A stretch of 64,000 nt of DNA from Desulfobacteraceae bacterium (GTDB taxonomy: Bacteria; Desulfobacterota; DSM-4660; Desulfatiglandales; Desulfatiglandaceae): assembly GCA_020349865.1 (NCBI GenBank), contig CP070700.1, positions 3,207,898-3,271,897 on the forward strand, given 5' to 3'. Under the pieces are notes generated by a model that saw nothing but the letters and a program-made list of their open reading frames with translations, was not told where the DNA came from and searched no databases. The first letter of the stretch is position 1, and each line of letters starts with the position of its first letter. Positions 9,360 through 18,367 of the stretch are shown piece by piece. Made by a program: the position numbers and the translations under genes.

Positions 9360-9881
9360 ATGAGTAAATATTTTATGTTGCAGGACCAGCAGAGATGTAT
9401 CGGTTGTCACTCGTGCGAAATTGCCTGCAAGAGTTACAAATCCTTACCCCCAGAAACGAGACCCTGCCAGATAATCACAGTTGGTCCCAAATTCTTTGAT
9501 GGCAGGCCACGGGCATCCTATATCTTTATGCCCTGTTTTCACTGTGAAAATCCCTGGTGTGTTGCTGCTTGCCCGACAGGGTCTATGCAGAGGAGACCTA
9601 AGGATGGGATTGTCTTTGTGGATCACGAACTTTGTGTGGGTTGTAAAACATGCATTTCCGCATGTCCCTGGGGTGCACCACAATGGAATCCGGACATAGG
9701 CAAAGTGGTAAAATGTGATTATTGTATGGATCGTATTGATAAAGGCCTTAAACCGACATGCGTTACGATCTGCACCTCTCACTGCCTTGATTTTAACGTA
9801 ACAGAAAAGATGTCGCTGGTTAAGCGGGAGCGTTATGCCCAAGCCATGGCATCCACCAAGGGTGCCGCAATGTTAGAATAA
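9360..9881 (+). CDS. Four-cluster 4Fe-4S ferredoxin subunit
   Basis: A 173-residue electron-transfer protein of the PsrB/PhsB/FdhB type, with four cysteine groups: CIGCHSCEIACK near residue 13, CFHCENPWCVAACP in the middle, CVGCKTCISACP, and CDYCMDRI ... CVTIC towards the end. It has no signal peptide or membrane anchor, matching the cytoplasmic catalytic subunit encoded upstream. A good GGAGGA site precedes the ATG. The 113-base gap to the upstream gene contains an imperfect inverted repeat (about 9250-9267 against 9311-9330) that may form an internal mRNA hairpin. Confidence 0.92.
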   Translation: MSKYFMLQDQQRCIGCHSCEIACKSYKSLPPETRPCQIITVGPKFFDGRPRASYIFMPCFHCENPWCVAACPTGSMQRRPKDGIVFVDHELCVGCKTCISACPWGAPQWNPDIGKVVKCDYCMDRIDKGLKPTCVTICTSHCLDFNVTEKMSLVKRERYAQAMASTKGAAMLE

Positions 9882-10139
9882 TCGACAGGATCCTTGAGAC
9901 TGGCCCGCGAGAAGAACACAGGGACTTCGTCCCAAATGGAGTATTGTAGTATTGGAATTCTTCATGAAGTTATTACCACTTTTATTTCCTTCCCGAAGTG
10001 GAAACAAAATACATATCTCCAGTTTCCTGCTCCAAAATGCTGGTTAAGGGCTTTCAAGGAGTCCTTCCGAAATACTTGAAATGCTTACCACAGATTCCCA
10101 GAAGTTCTAAGCCCTAAATCCCTGGATGGAGACACTGCT
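9882..10139. other. Spacer inside the redox gene set
   Basis: About 258 bases between the ferredoxin and the 2Fe-2S protein genes. No gene or structured element is recognised. The length makes an internal promoter possible. Confidence 0.35.
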
Positions 10140-10951
10140 ATGGGCAATATTGTTAAGATAAAAATTAATGGAAAGGAACATGAAGTAGATGAAGGCAAGA
10201 GACTCCTTTTGATATTAGAGGAGAAAGGGATTAGGGTTCCGCATCTCTGTTTTCATCATGCCCTTGTGCCCGGTGCATCATGTAAACTTTGTGTTGTTGA
10301 AATAAAGGAGAAGGATAAGCCCCCCACACCAGGCTGTCATGTGAGGTAAAAGCCAAGGAAGGATTGGAAATAACAACTGACAGTGCGATGGTACATCAGT
10401 TAAGGAACGTTGCGATTGGAAATCTCTTAAAATTGGCTCCCCGTGCTGAAGTTATCGATCAGATTGGTGAAGAATTCGGGCTCACAACAGGTGCAAAACC
10501 CGATGGTTGTATTCGCTGTTGTCTGTGTATAAGGGTCTGTAAAGATATTATAGGTGCAAGGGCGCTGAGGATGGTCAAAAGGGAAGGAATGAAATATGTG
10601 GTTCCTTCAGAAGAAGGTTCCTGTATAGGGTGCGGAACCTGTACCAGCATATGCCCGACCGGGGCTATCGTGTTTGAGGATAAGGGAAATGTAAGAACCA
10701 TATTGATCAGGGAGGAGGTTATCGGAAGACATTCACTCGAGAGATGCGAGATGTGTGGAAGGTATTGTACAACTGCTAAGTTTCTAAAACATGTCGAACA
10801 AGCTGAAGGATCTCAACCGGATGTAAAAGAACATCATAAGCTTTGCCCCATCTGTGCCAAACTGTATTCAGTAAAAGATCGGAGGCTGCTTGCCACACAC
10901 CTTCAAAAGACCTATGCTAGCAAACCTGTAGAGAAAATAACCCCGCCTTGA
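10140..10951 (+). pseudogene. HoxU/NuoG-like 2Fe-2S protein, frameshifted
   Basis: The first frame (10140-10349) encodes a 2Fe-2S ferredoxin domain with cysteines in HLCFHHALVPGASCKLC. The expected fourth ligand and the rest of the protein are in another frame from about 10330 (RLSCEVKAKEGLEITTDS) through 10951. The second part has a NuoG-like linker, two 4Fe-4S motifs (CIRCCLCIRVC and CIGCGTCTSICP) and a C-terminal CEMCGRYC ... CPIC segment. Joined, it resembles the HoxU diaphorase subunit or the N-terminus of NuoG. One base change in length would restore it, so either the gene is recently broken or the base call is wrong. Its place between a molybdoenzyme and a flavoprotein fits an electron-relay subunit. 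Confidence 0.8.
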
Positions 10952-11075
10952 ATGGGGATTTTGTAAGGGTATCCGATTACTGTATAGGGTTTAGTTCCTG
11001 TGACTAAGTCTGCCCAACCGGTGTAATTAAATGGGTGGCTCCATGGCATTGATAAAGTAAAAGAGGGGGAAGAAA

Positions 11076-13217
11076 ATGACTGATATGTGCCCCGTCAACA
11101 ATACCATCATTATGTTAAACGAAATTGTCAAGTCCGGACAATTAAAGATCCCTAAAAGCAGGGGCATTGCAGAAGAGATTCTGGATCTCTTGAATGATAT
11201 CTCATGGGGCAGAGCAGGTGATGAACATATTCCGGCCATCAGATCTCTTTCTCATGAATTAAGAGATAAAGACCTGGACGAATCTTCAGTTGAAACAGGA
11301 AATCTGGTCAGCTCAGTGTTGACTGACCATCTCGAATCCCTCAATAGCCATATCGAGACTCATAACTGCCCCACCGGCGATTGTTTTAAATTAGCACCTG
11401 CCCCCTGCCAGATGGCATGTCCCGCAGGCATAGACGTCCCAACCTATGTTTCCCTAATAGGCTTAGGACACGACTCAGAGGCTATAGATATCATACGAAA
11501 GGACAATCCCTTTCCATGGGTCTGCGGGCTTGTCTGCACCCGGCCCTGTGAATTCATGTGCGTAAGGGGAAGGATTGATGCCCCCATTTCTATAAAAACT
11601 CTCAAGGCTTTTGCTGCTGAAAGGGCCCTTACAGATAGGCATTACAAAAATCCCCCAAAGGAACCGGATAAAAACAAAAAGGTTTGTATAATAGGGGCAG
11701 GCCCTGGAGGATTGACCGCTGCCTATTATTTAGCCCTTAAAGGATATGGGGTTACGGTAATAGAGGCTCTGCCCATGGCCGGCGGAATGATGATGGTTGG
11801 GATACCGAGGTATCGACTTCCCAGGGAGATCATTGACCGGGAAGTGGCCATGATCGAGGAATTAGGCGTTGAATTTCGTTTTAATACCAGCTTCGGCAGG
11901 GACATTAAACTTGAGCACTTAAGAGATGAAGGATTTGAAGCCTTCTTGTTTGCTATTGGTGCTCATAACTCATTCAAGATGGGCATTCCCGGTGAAGATG
12001 ATTATCCTCGGGTGACAGATGCCTTAGTTTTACTTACACAGGTTGCTTTAGGTGAGAGACACATGCCAGGGAAAAAGGTCGCCATTATAGGGGGTGGAAA
12101 TGTGGCCATAGATGCAGCCCGTACCTGTATACGCTTGGGCTGTGAGGAGGTGACCATAGTATATCGCAGGAGGCGCCAGGAGATGCCTGCGGATGAAGAA
12201 GAAGTAGAGCAGGCAGAGGAAGAAGGTGTGATGTTTTCCTGCCTGGCCATTCCGGTAGAGATCAAGGGTGCTGATGGAAAGGTCACATCTCTCCATTGCC
12301 TAAGGGCTGAGATGGGTTCCACGGATGAAAGTGGTAGAAGACGTCCCATGCCCGTAGAAGGGAGTGACCATTTTATTGATGTGGATGCGGTCATTTCTGC
12401 AATCGGTCAGAGAGTTGATCATGAATGCATGAGTTCTTTAACCGATCTTGAATGGACAAGACGAAATACGATTGCCGTGGATAGAGCCTGTATGGAAACA
12501 TCCGTGGAAGGCGTCTTTTCAGCTGGAGATGCTGTTTTGGGTCCTGCTACAATTGTTGAAGCCATTGGCGGAGGTAAGAGGGCCGCGTATTCCATAGACC
12601 GCTACCTATCGGGCATCCCCCAGCCAAAGACGCCTCCTGTTCCTGTTAGGAGGGCTCGAACTGATTGGTTAGAGGTCCCTGCCACCACTAAGATGATCCT
12701 GAAAAGACCGGAAATGCCTTTACTGAATGTTGATAGAAGGCGAATCACTTTCCAACAGGTGGAGTTGGGTTATTCGGAGAATATGGCAAGGGAGGAGGCC
12801 CTCAGATGCCTTCGCTGTGATATTTGCCGGCGCTGTGGAGACTGTGTCCAGGTGTGCCACCACAAGATGGGCATTGATGCATTGCAAATGGGTTATCTTG
12901 ATTTTGATCACCCGGTTAAGACAGATTTCAGGCTTACTCAAGAGAGATGTATTGCGTGCGGTGCATGTGCTGAAAATTGCCCCAATGAAGCCATGAGAAT
13001 AGAAGATATGGATAATGAAAGAGTCCTATCTCTTTGCGGGACTATATTAAATCGCCAAAAGCTGGTACGTTGTGAAAGCTGTGGTACTGTATTGGGGCCT
13101 GCCAAGTACCTTGATTATATCAAAAAAAAGATCGGGGGTATACCCGAGGTCATCTCTGATCATGTGGTTTGTGAGGCATGTAAAAGGACAGCAAAAGCCA
13201 AACAAGTCGCTTACTAA
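11076..13217 (+). CDS. GltD-like FAD/NAD(P) iron-sulfur oxidoreductase
   Basis: A 713-residue fusion. Residues 1-95 are helical and loosely resemble the iron-sulfur-binding tail of NuoF-type subunits but lack its cysteines. Residues 100-190 carry the cysteine-rich GltD-type domain (CPTGDC, CQMACPAGIDVP, CGLVCTRPCEFMC). Then come an FAD Rossmann motif (GAGPGGLTAAYY), an NAD(P) motif (GGGNVAIDAARTC) and the second FAD contact SAGDAVLGPATIVEAI. The C-terminal 130 residues add two 4Fe-4S sites (CLRCDICRRCGDCVQVC and CIACGACAENCP) and a CESC ... CEAC pair. It probably moves electrons between NAD(P)H and the ferredoxin-like subunits of the upstream molybdoenzyme. Confidence 0.88.
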   Translation: MTDMCPVNNTIIMLNEIVKSGQLKIPKSRGIAEEILDLLNDISWGRAGDEHIPAIRSLSHELRDKDLDESSVETGNLVSSVLTDHLESLNSHIETHNCPTGDCFKLAPAPCQMACPAGIDVPTYVSLIGLGHDSEAIDIIRKDNPFPWVCGLVCTRPCEFMCVRGRIDAPISIKTLKAFAAERALTDRHYKNPPKEPDKNKKVCIIGAGPGGLTAAYYLALKGYGVTVIEALPMAGGMMMVGIPRYRLPREIIDREVAMIEELGVEFRFNTSFGRDIKLEHLRDEGFEAFLFAIGAHNSFKMGIPGEDDYPRVTDALVLLTQVALGERHMPGKKVAIIGGGNVAIDAARTCIRLGCEEVTIVYRRRRQEMPADEEEVEQAEEEGVMFSCLAIPVEIKGADGKVTSLHCLRAEMGSTDESGRRRPMPVEGSDHFIDVDAVISAIGQRVDHECMSSLTDLEWTRRNTIAVDRACMETSVEGVFSAGDAVLGPATIVEAIGGGKRAAYSIDRYLSGIPQPKTPPVPVRRARTDWLEVPATTKMILKRPEMPLLNVDRRRITFQQVELGYSENMAREEALRCLRCDICRRCGDCVQVCHHKMGIDALQMGYLDFDHPVKTDFRLTQERCIACGACAENCPNEAMRIEDMDNERVLSLCGTILNRQKLVRCESCGTVLGPAKYLDYIKKKIGGIPEVISDHVVCEACKRTAKAKQVAY

Positions 13218-13332
13218 GAGATTGCTTTGCTATTTCTCCCAATGACAGAATTGTGAGTGCCTTTCAAATTACCTTATGTATTTGAGCATAACAAATAATT
13301 TAACACTTTAGCGTTTAAAAAAATCGTGGATT

Positions 13333-13560
13333 GTAGGGCCATGGGGATCTCTTTTTCAAAAGCCGCATCACAAATCATACGAAGCTCGTGGCACGCCCCC
13401 TGGGCCTTGAACAGGGGTGGGGAGCAGGCAGAGAAGGCGACCTCTTTTAGGAAGATTTCCGTCTGGGGCTGTCCTATGCTGAATTTCAGGGCCGATCTGA
13501 CGTTCTATGTAATGAGGCCAGCTTATGCGGCTTTTGAAAAAAAGATCCCCATGGCCCTAC
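13333..13560. mobile_element. Small element with 36-bp inverted repeats
   Basis: The segment 13333-13368 is repeated in inverted orientation at 13525-13560 with 35 of 36 positions matching. The ends read GTAGGGCCATGGGGATCT inward. The 156-base interior has no convincing gene. Size, terminal repeats and intergenic location resemble a MITE or other non-autonomous element, or a very long RNA hairpin. No clear target-site duplication flanks it. Confidence 0.65.
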
Positions 13561-13639
13561 CTGTATTATTTTCAAAGCACTAAAATGTAACCAAATAATA
13601 AATAATGAACAATATATATGGGCAAAATGGAGATATGAA

Positions 13640-13855
13640 ATGGTTGTTTTTCGCAAAGGGCAAAAGGTTGAAATATTCAGGAAATCACAGGACGAGGCAT
13701 GGCAGAGCTACATGGATGAATATGTGGGTCTACATGGAATCATAACCGATCCGGATACCACAATCAATGATCCAGATGCTCTTGTAAGGGTAAGCCTCGA
13801 TGAAAAAGGAACCCACCGCTTTCCCCAGGACTGTCTTCGGCTATTAGAAGGATAG
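13640..13855 (+). CDS. Small conserved-looking protein, unknown function
   Basis: A 71-residue basic/acidic protein with the pattern FRKGQKVEIFRKS ... GLHGIITDPDT ... DALVRVSLDEKGTHRFPQDCLRLL. Alternating strands and glycines suggest a small beta-barrel (SH3- or KOW-like), as in proteins that coat or bind other proteins. A weak GGAGAT site precedes the ATG. It is flanked by the inverted-repeat element upstream and an aminotransferase downstream, without an obvious operon. Function unknown. Confidence 0.6.
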   Translation: MVVFRKGQKVEIFRKSQDEAWQSYMDEYVGLHGIITDPDTTINDPDALVRVSLDEKGTHRFPQDCLRLLEG

Positions 13856-14125
13856 AGCAGGATCTAATCCTCTAACTCTGCCTTTAAATTATCACGTAAG
13901 GCTCAAAGGCAAATTTGTGTTTAGTTTCTTCTTTGGACGACATTGGGAACTTTTTTTGGCAAGACCCCCTCTTTCTTCTTGTTTTTGGCCACCAAAAAAA
14001 GAATCTGTCATAATGATAGACGATGTTACATATCTGAATGATCCCTCTGATTTTCGAGAATATATGCTATACAAAGGAAAAGAACGTATGTTGTATCAAT
14101 GAAAGTAGAATACAAGGAGAAACAG

Positions 14126-15292
14126 ATGGCGGAATTTGACACAATTGATAAAGGATTTCTTCGGACGCGAGCTGCATTAAAATGGGGCCGATGGGGAGAA
14201 GACGTTATCTCGCTTTCAGTGGCGGATATAGACTTCCCTCCACCGCGGGAAATCAAGGATGGCATTATCAAGGCTGTAGAGGAGGACCGAACTCCTTATG
14301 GACAATATGGCGGAGATCCGGATGTTCTGGAAGTGGTTTGTGAAAAACTCAATCGGGTCAACCGGATCCAGGCTACACCGGACGATGTGCACATGATCCC
14401 TGGCACCATGTTCTCGATCTTTTTGTCCTGTTACTATGCCTTGAAACCGGGCGATGAGGCAGTGATCTCTCCGGCTCCTGTTTACCCGCCATTTATGGAA
14501 AACATTGAAAATGCCCAAGGTGTGCCCGTCTTCAATCCCTTGGATTTTCAGGATAACTTAAGATTGGATTTAGATGACCTTAAAAGCCGGATTACGTCAA
14601 GGACGCGCCTGCTAATGATATCAAACCCTCATAATCCCACTGGAAGGGTTTTCACGCAGGAAGAGCTTGAGGAAATAGGCCGAATTGCTCAGGAGAATAA
14701 CCTTTTGATCTTTTCCGATGAGCTTTACGAGGACATGGTATTCGAAGGTAAACACGTTAGCATTGCATCTCTTAGTTCCGATCTGTTCGAAAGGACTATT
14801 AGCGCTTTTGGTTTTAGCAAGGCATTTGGTATTCCCGGATTTCGCATCGCCTACATTGCCTTTCGCGGAAAACACATGCAAGAACTCAAAAAACGGCTCC
14901 ACGGTATGATCGTTCATGCTGACACGCTTGCCCAGGCTGCTGCAAAGGCCGCCCTGACCAATGGAAGCCCTTGGCTCGGCAGGCTCATGGTTCATCTTAA
15001 GAAAATGCGGGATTATGGAGTCGAGCGTCTTTTAAAAATACCGGGCATCCGGTGCCCTGTGCCCCAGGCAACGCCTTTTCTTTTTCCAGATATTACCTGC
15101 TTTGGCATGACAGGCCAGGAGATGACCGAATATCTCAAAAAGAATGCCAAGGTAATTGTGCACAATGGCGCCGCCTATGGTCCCCCTGGAGAAGGCCATA
15201 TTCGGATTAACGTGGGCACCGCTTATCCTGTTCTAAGGGAAGCCTTTGATCGCATTGAAAAATCGCTTACGAATATACGGGAAGCAACATGA
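14126..15292 (+). CDS. PLP-dependent aminotransferase, MalY/PatB type
   Basis: A 388-residue fold-type I PLP enzyme. It shows ISLSVADIDFPPP near the N-terminus (typical of MalY/PatB cystathionine beta-lyases), SNPHNPTGRV, the SDELYEDMVF segment with the PLP-contacting Asp and Tyr, and the Schiff-base lysine in GFSKAFGIPGFRIAY. An in-frame ATG lies 27 bases upstream, but AAGGAG just before 14126 supports the start used here. Members of this clade cleave C-S bonds in cystathionine or cysteine, or act as aromatic/branched-chain aminotransferases. Which applies here is not decidable from the sequence. Confidence 0.88.
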   Translation: MAEFDTIDKGFLRTRAALKWGRWGEDVISLSVADIDFPPPREIKDGIIKAVEEDRTPYGQYGGDPDVLEVVCEKLNRVNRIQATPDDVHMIPGTMFSIFLSCYYALKPGDEAVISPAPVYPPFMENIENAQGVPVFNPLDFQDNLRLDLDDLKSRITSRTRLLMISNPHNPTGRVFTQEELEEIGRIAQENNLLIFSDELYEDMVFEGKHVSIASLSSDLFERTISAFGFSKAFGIPGFRIAYIAFRGKHMQELKKRLHGMIVHADTLAQAAAKAALTNGSPWLGRLMVHLKKMRDYGVERLLKIPGIRCPVPQATPFLFPDITCFGMTGQEMTEYLKKNAKVIVHNGAAYGPPGEGHIRINVGTAYPVLREAFDRIEKSLTNIREAT

Positions 15293-15327
15293 GGAACCAG
15301 CCAGACTGAACTGTCCGGAAAAATTCC

Positions 15328-15906
15328 CTACTGGCTCTTTTCCTCGGGCTTTTCCAGGGTTTCCCGTATCATTTGCATCAATGGGCCGTCTTCTTTCCAA
15401 AGCTTGCAGCTGTTGATCAGGGTGGTTAACCCTTGAAACTCATCCAGGAACCGGGGAATAGGGCGACGCTGGCGCGACTGATGGGTCCAATACCCGTGTA
15501 GGGCAGCAGGGCCCATGGTTACGATGAGATGTGTTAGATGCGCACAGCCCTGAACCCCACCCAGGCGCTTGTGCACTTCTTCGCTGTAACCGGAAACAAT
15601 GGATAGGCCCACTATCCTTTTCACCGATTCCAGGGTGGTTGGACAGAGTTCGTGTGGAATATCGGGCATTTCCGCCTCAGCATCCAGGATGGTAACGGGC
15701 CAGCCGCCAATGAGCAGCCGGACGCACATCCAGTGCACCACGCCAGTTGGGCGGGACTCGCCATTCCGATGGTATCCTGGAACGAGTCGCTCATCTCTAA
15801 GCCAGCCTTCTACGATTAAGCGGTCGTCCTCTAACGGATAAGTACGAAACTCGAGACGCCGTTCATGCACCGGGGCGTTCTTTACAAGGTCAATAAGTCG
15901 TGTCAT
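15328..15906 (-). CDS. DUF2889 family protein
   Basis: A 192-residue protein resembling DUF2889: an N-terminal RRLEFRTYPLEDDRLIVEGWLRD stretch read in parts, then GVVHWMCVRLLI, a cysteine in PHELCPTT, and the conserved GVQGCAHLTHLI segment near residue 120 whose Cys and His could bind metal. Members of this family occur near aromatic or acyl degradation genes in anaerobes and lack a known activity. It is transcribed convergently with the aminotransferase gene. Confidence 0.8.
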   Translation of the reverse strand: MTRLIDLVKNAPVHERRLEFRTYPLEDDRLIVEGWLRDERLVPGYHRNGESRPTGVVHWMCVRLLIGGWPVTILDAEAEMPDIPHELCPTTLESVKRIVGLSIVSGYSEEVHKRLGGVQGCAHLTHLIVTMGPAALHGYWTHQSRQRRPIPRFLDEFQGLTTLINSCKLWKEDGPLMQMIRETLEKPEEKSQ

Positions 15907-16981
15907 GGTATTGTTTCTTGTTTTGGCCTATTTAGAGGTCGATATAGAAGTTCCGTAAGATCAGGTATTTTCTCTTACACTTTTAGCCTATTTAATGCAA
16001 ATCAATTCAGTCATTTTCCGGGACAAACGCATCTGACACTCTTAAAAAAAGGGTTATTGCAAACCGTGAGGATAAGGAGGATCTCGCGTTTCGACCGGAA
16101 CTGATCGCATCTGATACTTAAACCACTTTTACCCGGCTACCAATGACGAATCATTTCCACATCATTTTGCCCAGCGTCCCCCACGGCTCTTTAACATTCA
16201 TGTGACGTTCTTTATAGGCTATGCCATTATGTATAATCGCCTTCATGGGTGTCATGGACATCTTTTTCTTAACCGTTACAAATCCATCATCTGTGAAAAA
16301 GATTCCTACTTTAAACCCAGATTGTGCATTAGAACCGGTAACGAGGCGCAGAAAACCATGGCGAAACGCGAAGTTGGAGCGATTTTGTGACGTAGGCATA
16401 TTCATAAATATGTCGAGGAGCAAATTCGAGAAACAAGCGTTGCAGCAAGGATTTTCAAGCCGCAGTAAAAGGCTACTGCACACTCTGGATTTAAAATTTG
16501 GTGGGCTACATCCATTTATTAATAAGAACACAAAGTTAATTGCCTGGTAACTGTGATTGTGAGGAGTGAAACCACTTCAGCTTTCATTAAGAGGAGTCCT
16601 GCATCTTTCGGGATGACGAGGCAATCTCAAGCCGTGCTCAGGGCAGGATTGGCAAATAAAATATCGGGATTGGACGAAGTCTTGAACTGGTAGGCGGCGG
16701 CTCGATTCTATCTATGGGATGGTGGTCAAAGGTGATTTCGTTGAGGATACATGGAGATCTCGGACTACTAAATGGAAGAATCTTGGATAGAAGGGCTCGC
16801 TGTATTGGCTGTGGTAGGTGTGCCAAACTCTTTTCAGATCGAGCAAGATCTTTTTCAAGGCTCAAACAAATGGGGTAAAGATCACGATTACGTTTCACAA
16901 ATAGCCCTTAATACACCACAGGACTGGAGCTTACAGTTGGCGTGAAGTCTCATGTAAACGACACAAGATCCTATTGCCTCC
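15907..16981. other. Long region without a supported gene
   Basis: Just over 1 kb. Overlapping open frames occur on both strands around 16151-16550, but none has a clear ribosome binding site or recognisable domain. A cysteine pair in a CIGCGRCAKLF-like stretch at about 16800 (plus strand) hints at a decayed iron-sulfur protein fragment. The segment is probably degenerate coding or regulatory DNA. Confidence 0.4.
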
Positions 16982-17155
16982 CTACCACCAGGAGATGACA
17001 CGGTCGCTATTGAAAATCTCCTTGACCAGCTCGTCATAGTCTACTTCCCCCTGATAAAGGAGAATCGTTAAACTTTCAGCGCCCCGGGAGGTCCCCCTGA
17101 TGAACAACTGGGTCATTTCATCCGGTTCTGAACGCAGAATGTGCAAAATTTTCAT
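16982..17155 (-). CDS. 57-residue DsrH/TusB-like protein
   Basis: A short gene starting at the ATG at 17155 with TAAGGAGGTACTGC before it, encoding MKILHILRSEPDEM ... LYQGEVDYDELVKEIF ... RVISWW. The opening strand and the closing VISWW resemble DsrH/TusB proteins, which are normally about 95 residues, so this is a compact version. It has no cysteine, so it cannot carry sulfur itself. It is the last gene of the TusA-DsrE-DsrF-like run, 11 bases after its neighbour. Confidence 0.72.
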   Translation of the reverse strand: MKILHILRSEPDEMTQLFIRGTSRGAESLTILLYQGEVDYDELVKEIFNSDRVISWW

Positions 17156-17166
17156 GCAGTACCTCC

Positions 17167-17454
17167 TTAAAAAGGAATCACCACTTCATTTTCTTTGAGC
17201 TTCTGCGCCACCTCCTCCAGGCTCACCCGCTGGAAGCCATACTTGTCCACATTGGCGGCAACATTGCTAAACCGGGTCCCTTCCATCTCATCGATGAACT
17301 CCATGTTGTCATGGTACTCTTCAGTCATGTCTATCTCATGGTCCAAAACAAACATACTCACAATATGAAATTCCAGCAAAAGCCCGAGGCTGGTGCGAAG
17401 CCCCTCATACTGCCTCTCCTTGTCTTTGATCAGAACGGCCACCTTTTTGCTCAT
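17167..17454 (-). CDS. DsrF-like sulfur relay protein
   Basis: A 95-residue DsrE/DsrF-fold protein: an opening beta strand KKVAVLIKD, the helix EGLRTSLGLLLE, a second strand IVSMFVLDHEID, and a C-terminal EEVAQKLKENEVVIPF helix and strand. No cysteine is present, so it would be structural rather than sulfur-carrying. It lies between DsrE-like and DsrH-like genes on the same strand with gaps of about 11 bases, consistent with a small hetero-complex. Confidence 0.78.
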   Translation of the reverse strand: MSKKVAVLIKDKERQYEGLRTSLGLLLEFHIVSMFVLDHEIDMTEEYHDNMEFIDEMEGTRFSNVAANVDKYGFQRVSLEEVAQKLKENEVVIPF

Positions 17455-17466
17455 CTCTCAATCCCC

Positions 17467-17775
17467 CTACAAAATGAGGTATCGGTCACATTCCTCAACC
17501 ATCTCAGCATTGCGCGCCTGGGTGACAAAGTCTTTGTATTTAAGACCGGGGACCTCCTTGCCCTTGTAACCATTGGCAATATAGCTTACCTCGCACACTC
17601 CCACACGGCCTGTCTCCAGGAGCTTAGAGAACTGAGGTTCCTGGGTCAAATGCACCCCTTCGCCTGTGAGAAAAATCTCAACGTTCTTTCCAGCTGCCTT
17701 TCCCGCCTTGGCCAGACCGAGCACAGTCCCCATATTACCCCTCGTGGCCACGCATATCCCCAGTTTCTCAGCCAT
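17467..17775 (-). CDS. DsrE family sulfurtransferase
   Basis: A 102-residue DsrE-family protein with KLGICVATRG at the N-terminus and FLTGEGVHLTQEP in the middle. A cysteine (C61) lies in VGVCEVSYIANGY, a position where related proteins carry persulfide. It is the only protein of this run besides TusA with a candidate sulfur-carrying cysteine. It is encoded 21 bases after tusA. The family passes sulfane sulfur between TusA and other acceptors in the cytoplasm. Confidence 0.85.
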   Translation of the reverse strand: MAEKLGICVATRGNMGTVLGLAKAGKAAGKNVEIFLTGEGVHLTQEPQFSKLLETGRVGVCEVSYIANGYKGKEVPGLKYKDFVTQARNAEMVEECDRYLIL

Positions 17776-17796
17776 AGATCACCTCCTTACAAGTGC

Positions 17797-18042
17797 TCAG
17801 CCCTTTTTCAGGTAAAAGCGGTAAAAACCTTCTTCATCATCAAGAAAGCCCAGCCACTCATTACCGGATTTTTTGGCAAGCTTCGGCATGTCTTTTTTGG
17901 TGCCCGGGTCAGTTCCCAGTACTTCCAGAATTTGCCCTGGCTCCAAGTTCTTCATGGCCTTGGCAGTCTTCAGCGTCGGCATTGGGCAACTCAGTCCTCT
18001 TACATCGAGAATCACATCAGGATTCATCTTTGATAGATCCAT
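17797..18042 (-). CDS. tusA: TusA/SirA sulfur carrier protein
   Basis: An 81-residue TusA-family protein with the invariant LDVRGLSCPMPTLKTAKAM segment; the cysteine of CPMP (about residue 20) carries persulfide sulfur. The ATG at 18042 is preferred over the TTG six bases upstream because GAGGAG lies six bases before it. It is the first gene of a minus-strand run with DsrE, DsrF-like and DsrH-like genes and lies about 325 bases downstream of a sulfonate-type ABC transporter operon. That suggests delivery of sulfur derived from an imported compound, an inference from position. Confidence 0.92.
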   Translation of the reverse strand: MDLSKMNPDVILDVRGLSCPMPTLKTAKAMKNLEPGQILEVLGTDPGTKKDMPKLAKKSGNEWLGFLDDEEGFYRFYLKKG

Positions 18043-18367
18043 TCTCAACTCCTCATCGATGAATCGATATCAGGGTCTGGTGCGGGAGATCCCTTCCATC
18101 GATTCCGGCCACAACTTTCAAGCGAATTACAAAGCTTATACTAAAATTCATTATTTATTTTCTTCCAATCGGTCGCAAATTCTTTACCGTAGTACCCACC
18201 GAACCATTCGGTCCGGCGCAACCAAAAGAGTTTTCATTTTTCTTTTGTTTCCAGGATATTTTCCAAGAAAGTCGTTATATTGGCCATTTAATCTTTGGGC
18301 ACATATCAAGGAGGAAGCGTGTTAAGACCCAGACTCCTAATATGAAAATATGAATCATACCAGAAAT
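18043..18367. other. Intergenic region before the tusA run
   Basis: About 325 bases, presumably holding the tusA promoter on the minus strand. AT-rich in the middle (18130-18180). I find no credible -24/-12 element or structured RNA. Confidence 0.35.

Noticed and set aside
13326..13583. 85-codon frame covering the inverted-repeat element
   Set aside because: Both ends of the frame are the two arms of the same inverted repeat, so the coding potential is incidental.
16151..16550. Overlapping open frames on both strands, about 110-126 codons
   Set aside because: Neither has a ribosome binding site or recognisable fold, so I could not choose one as a gene.
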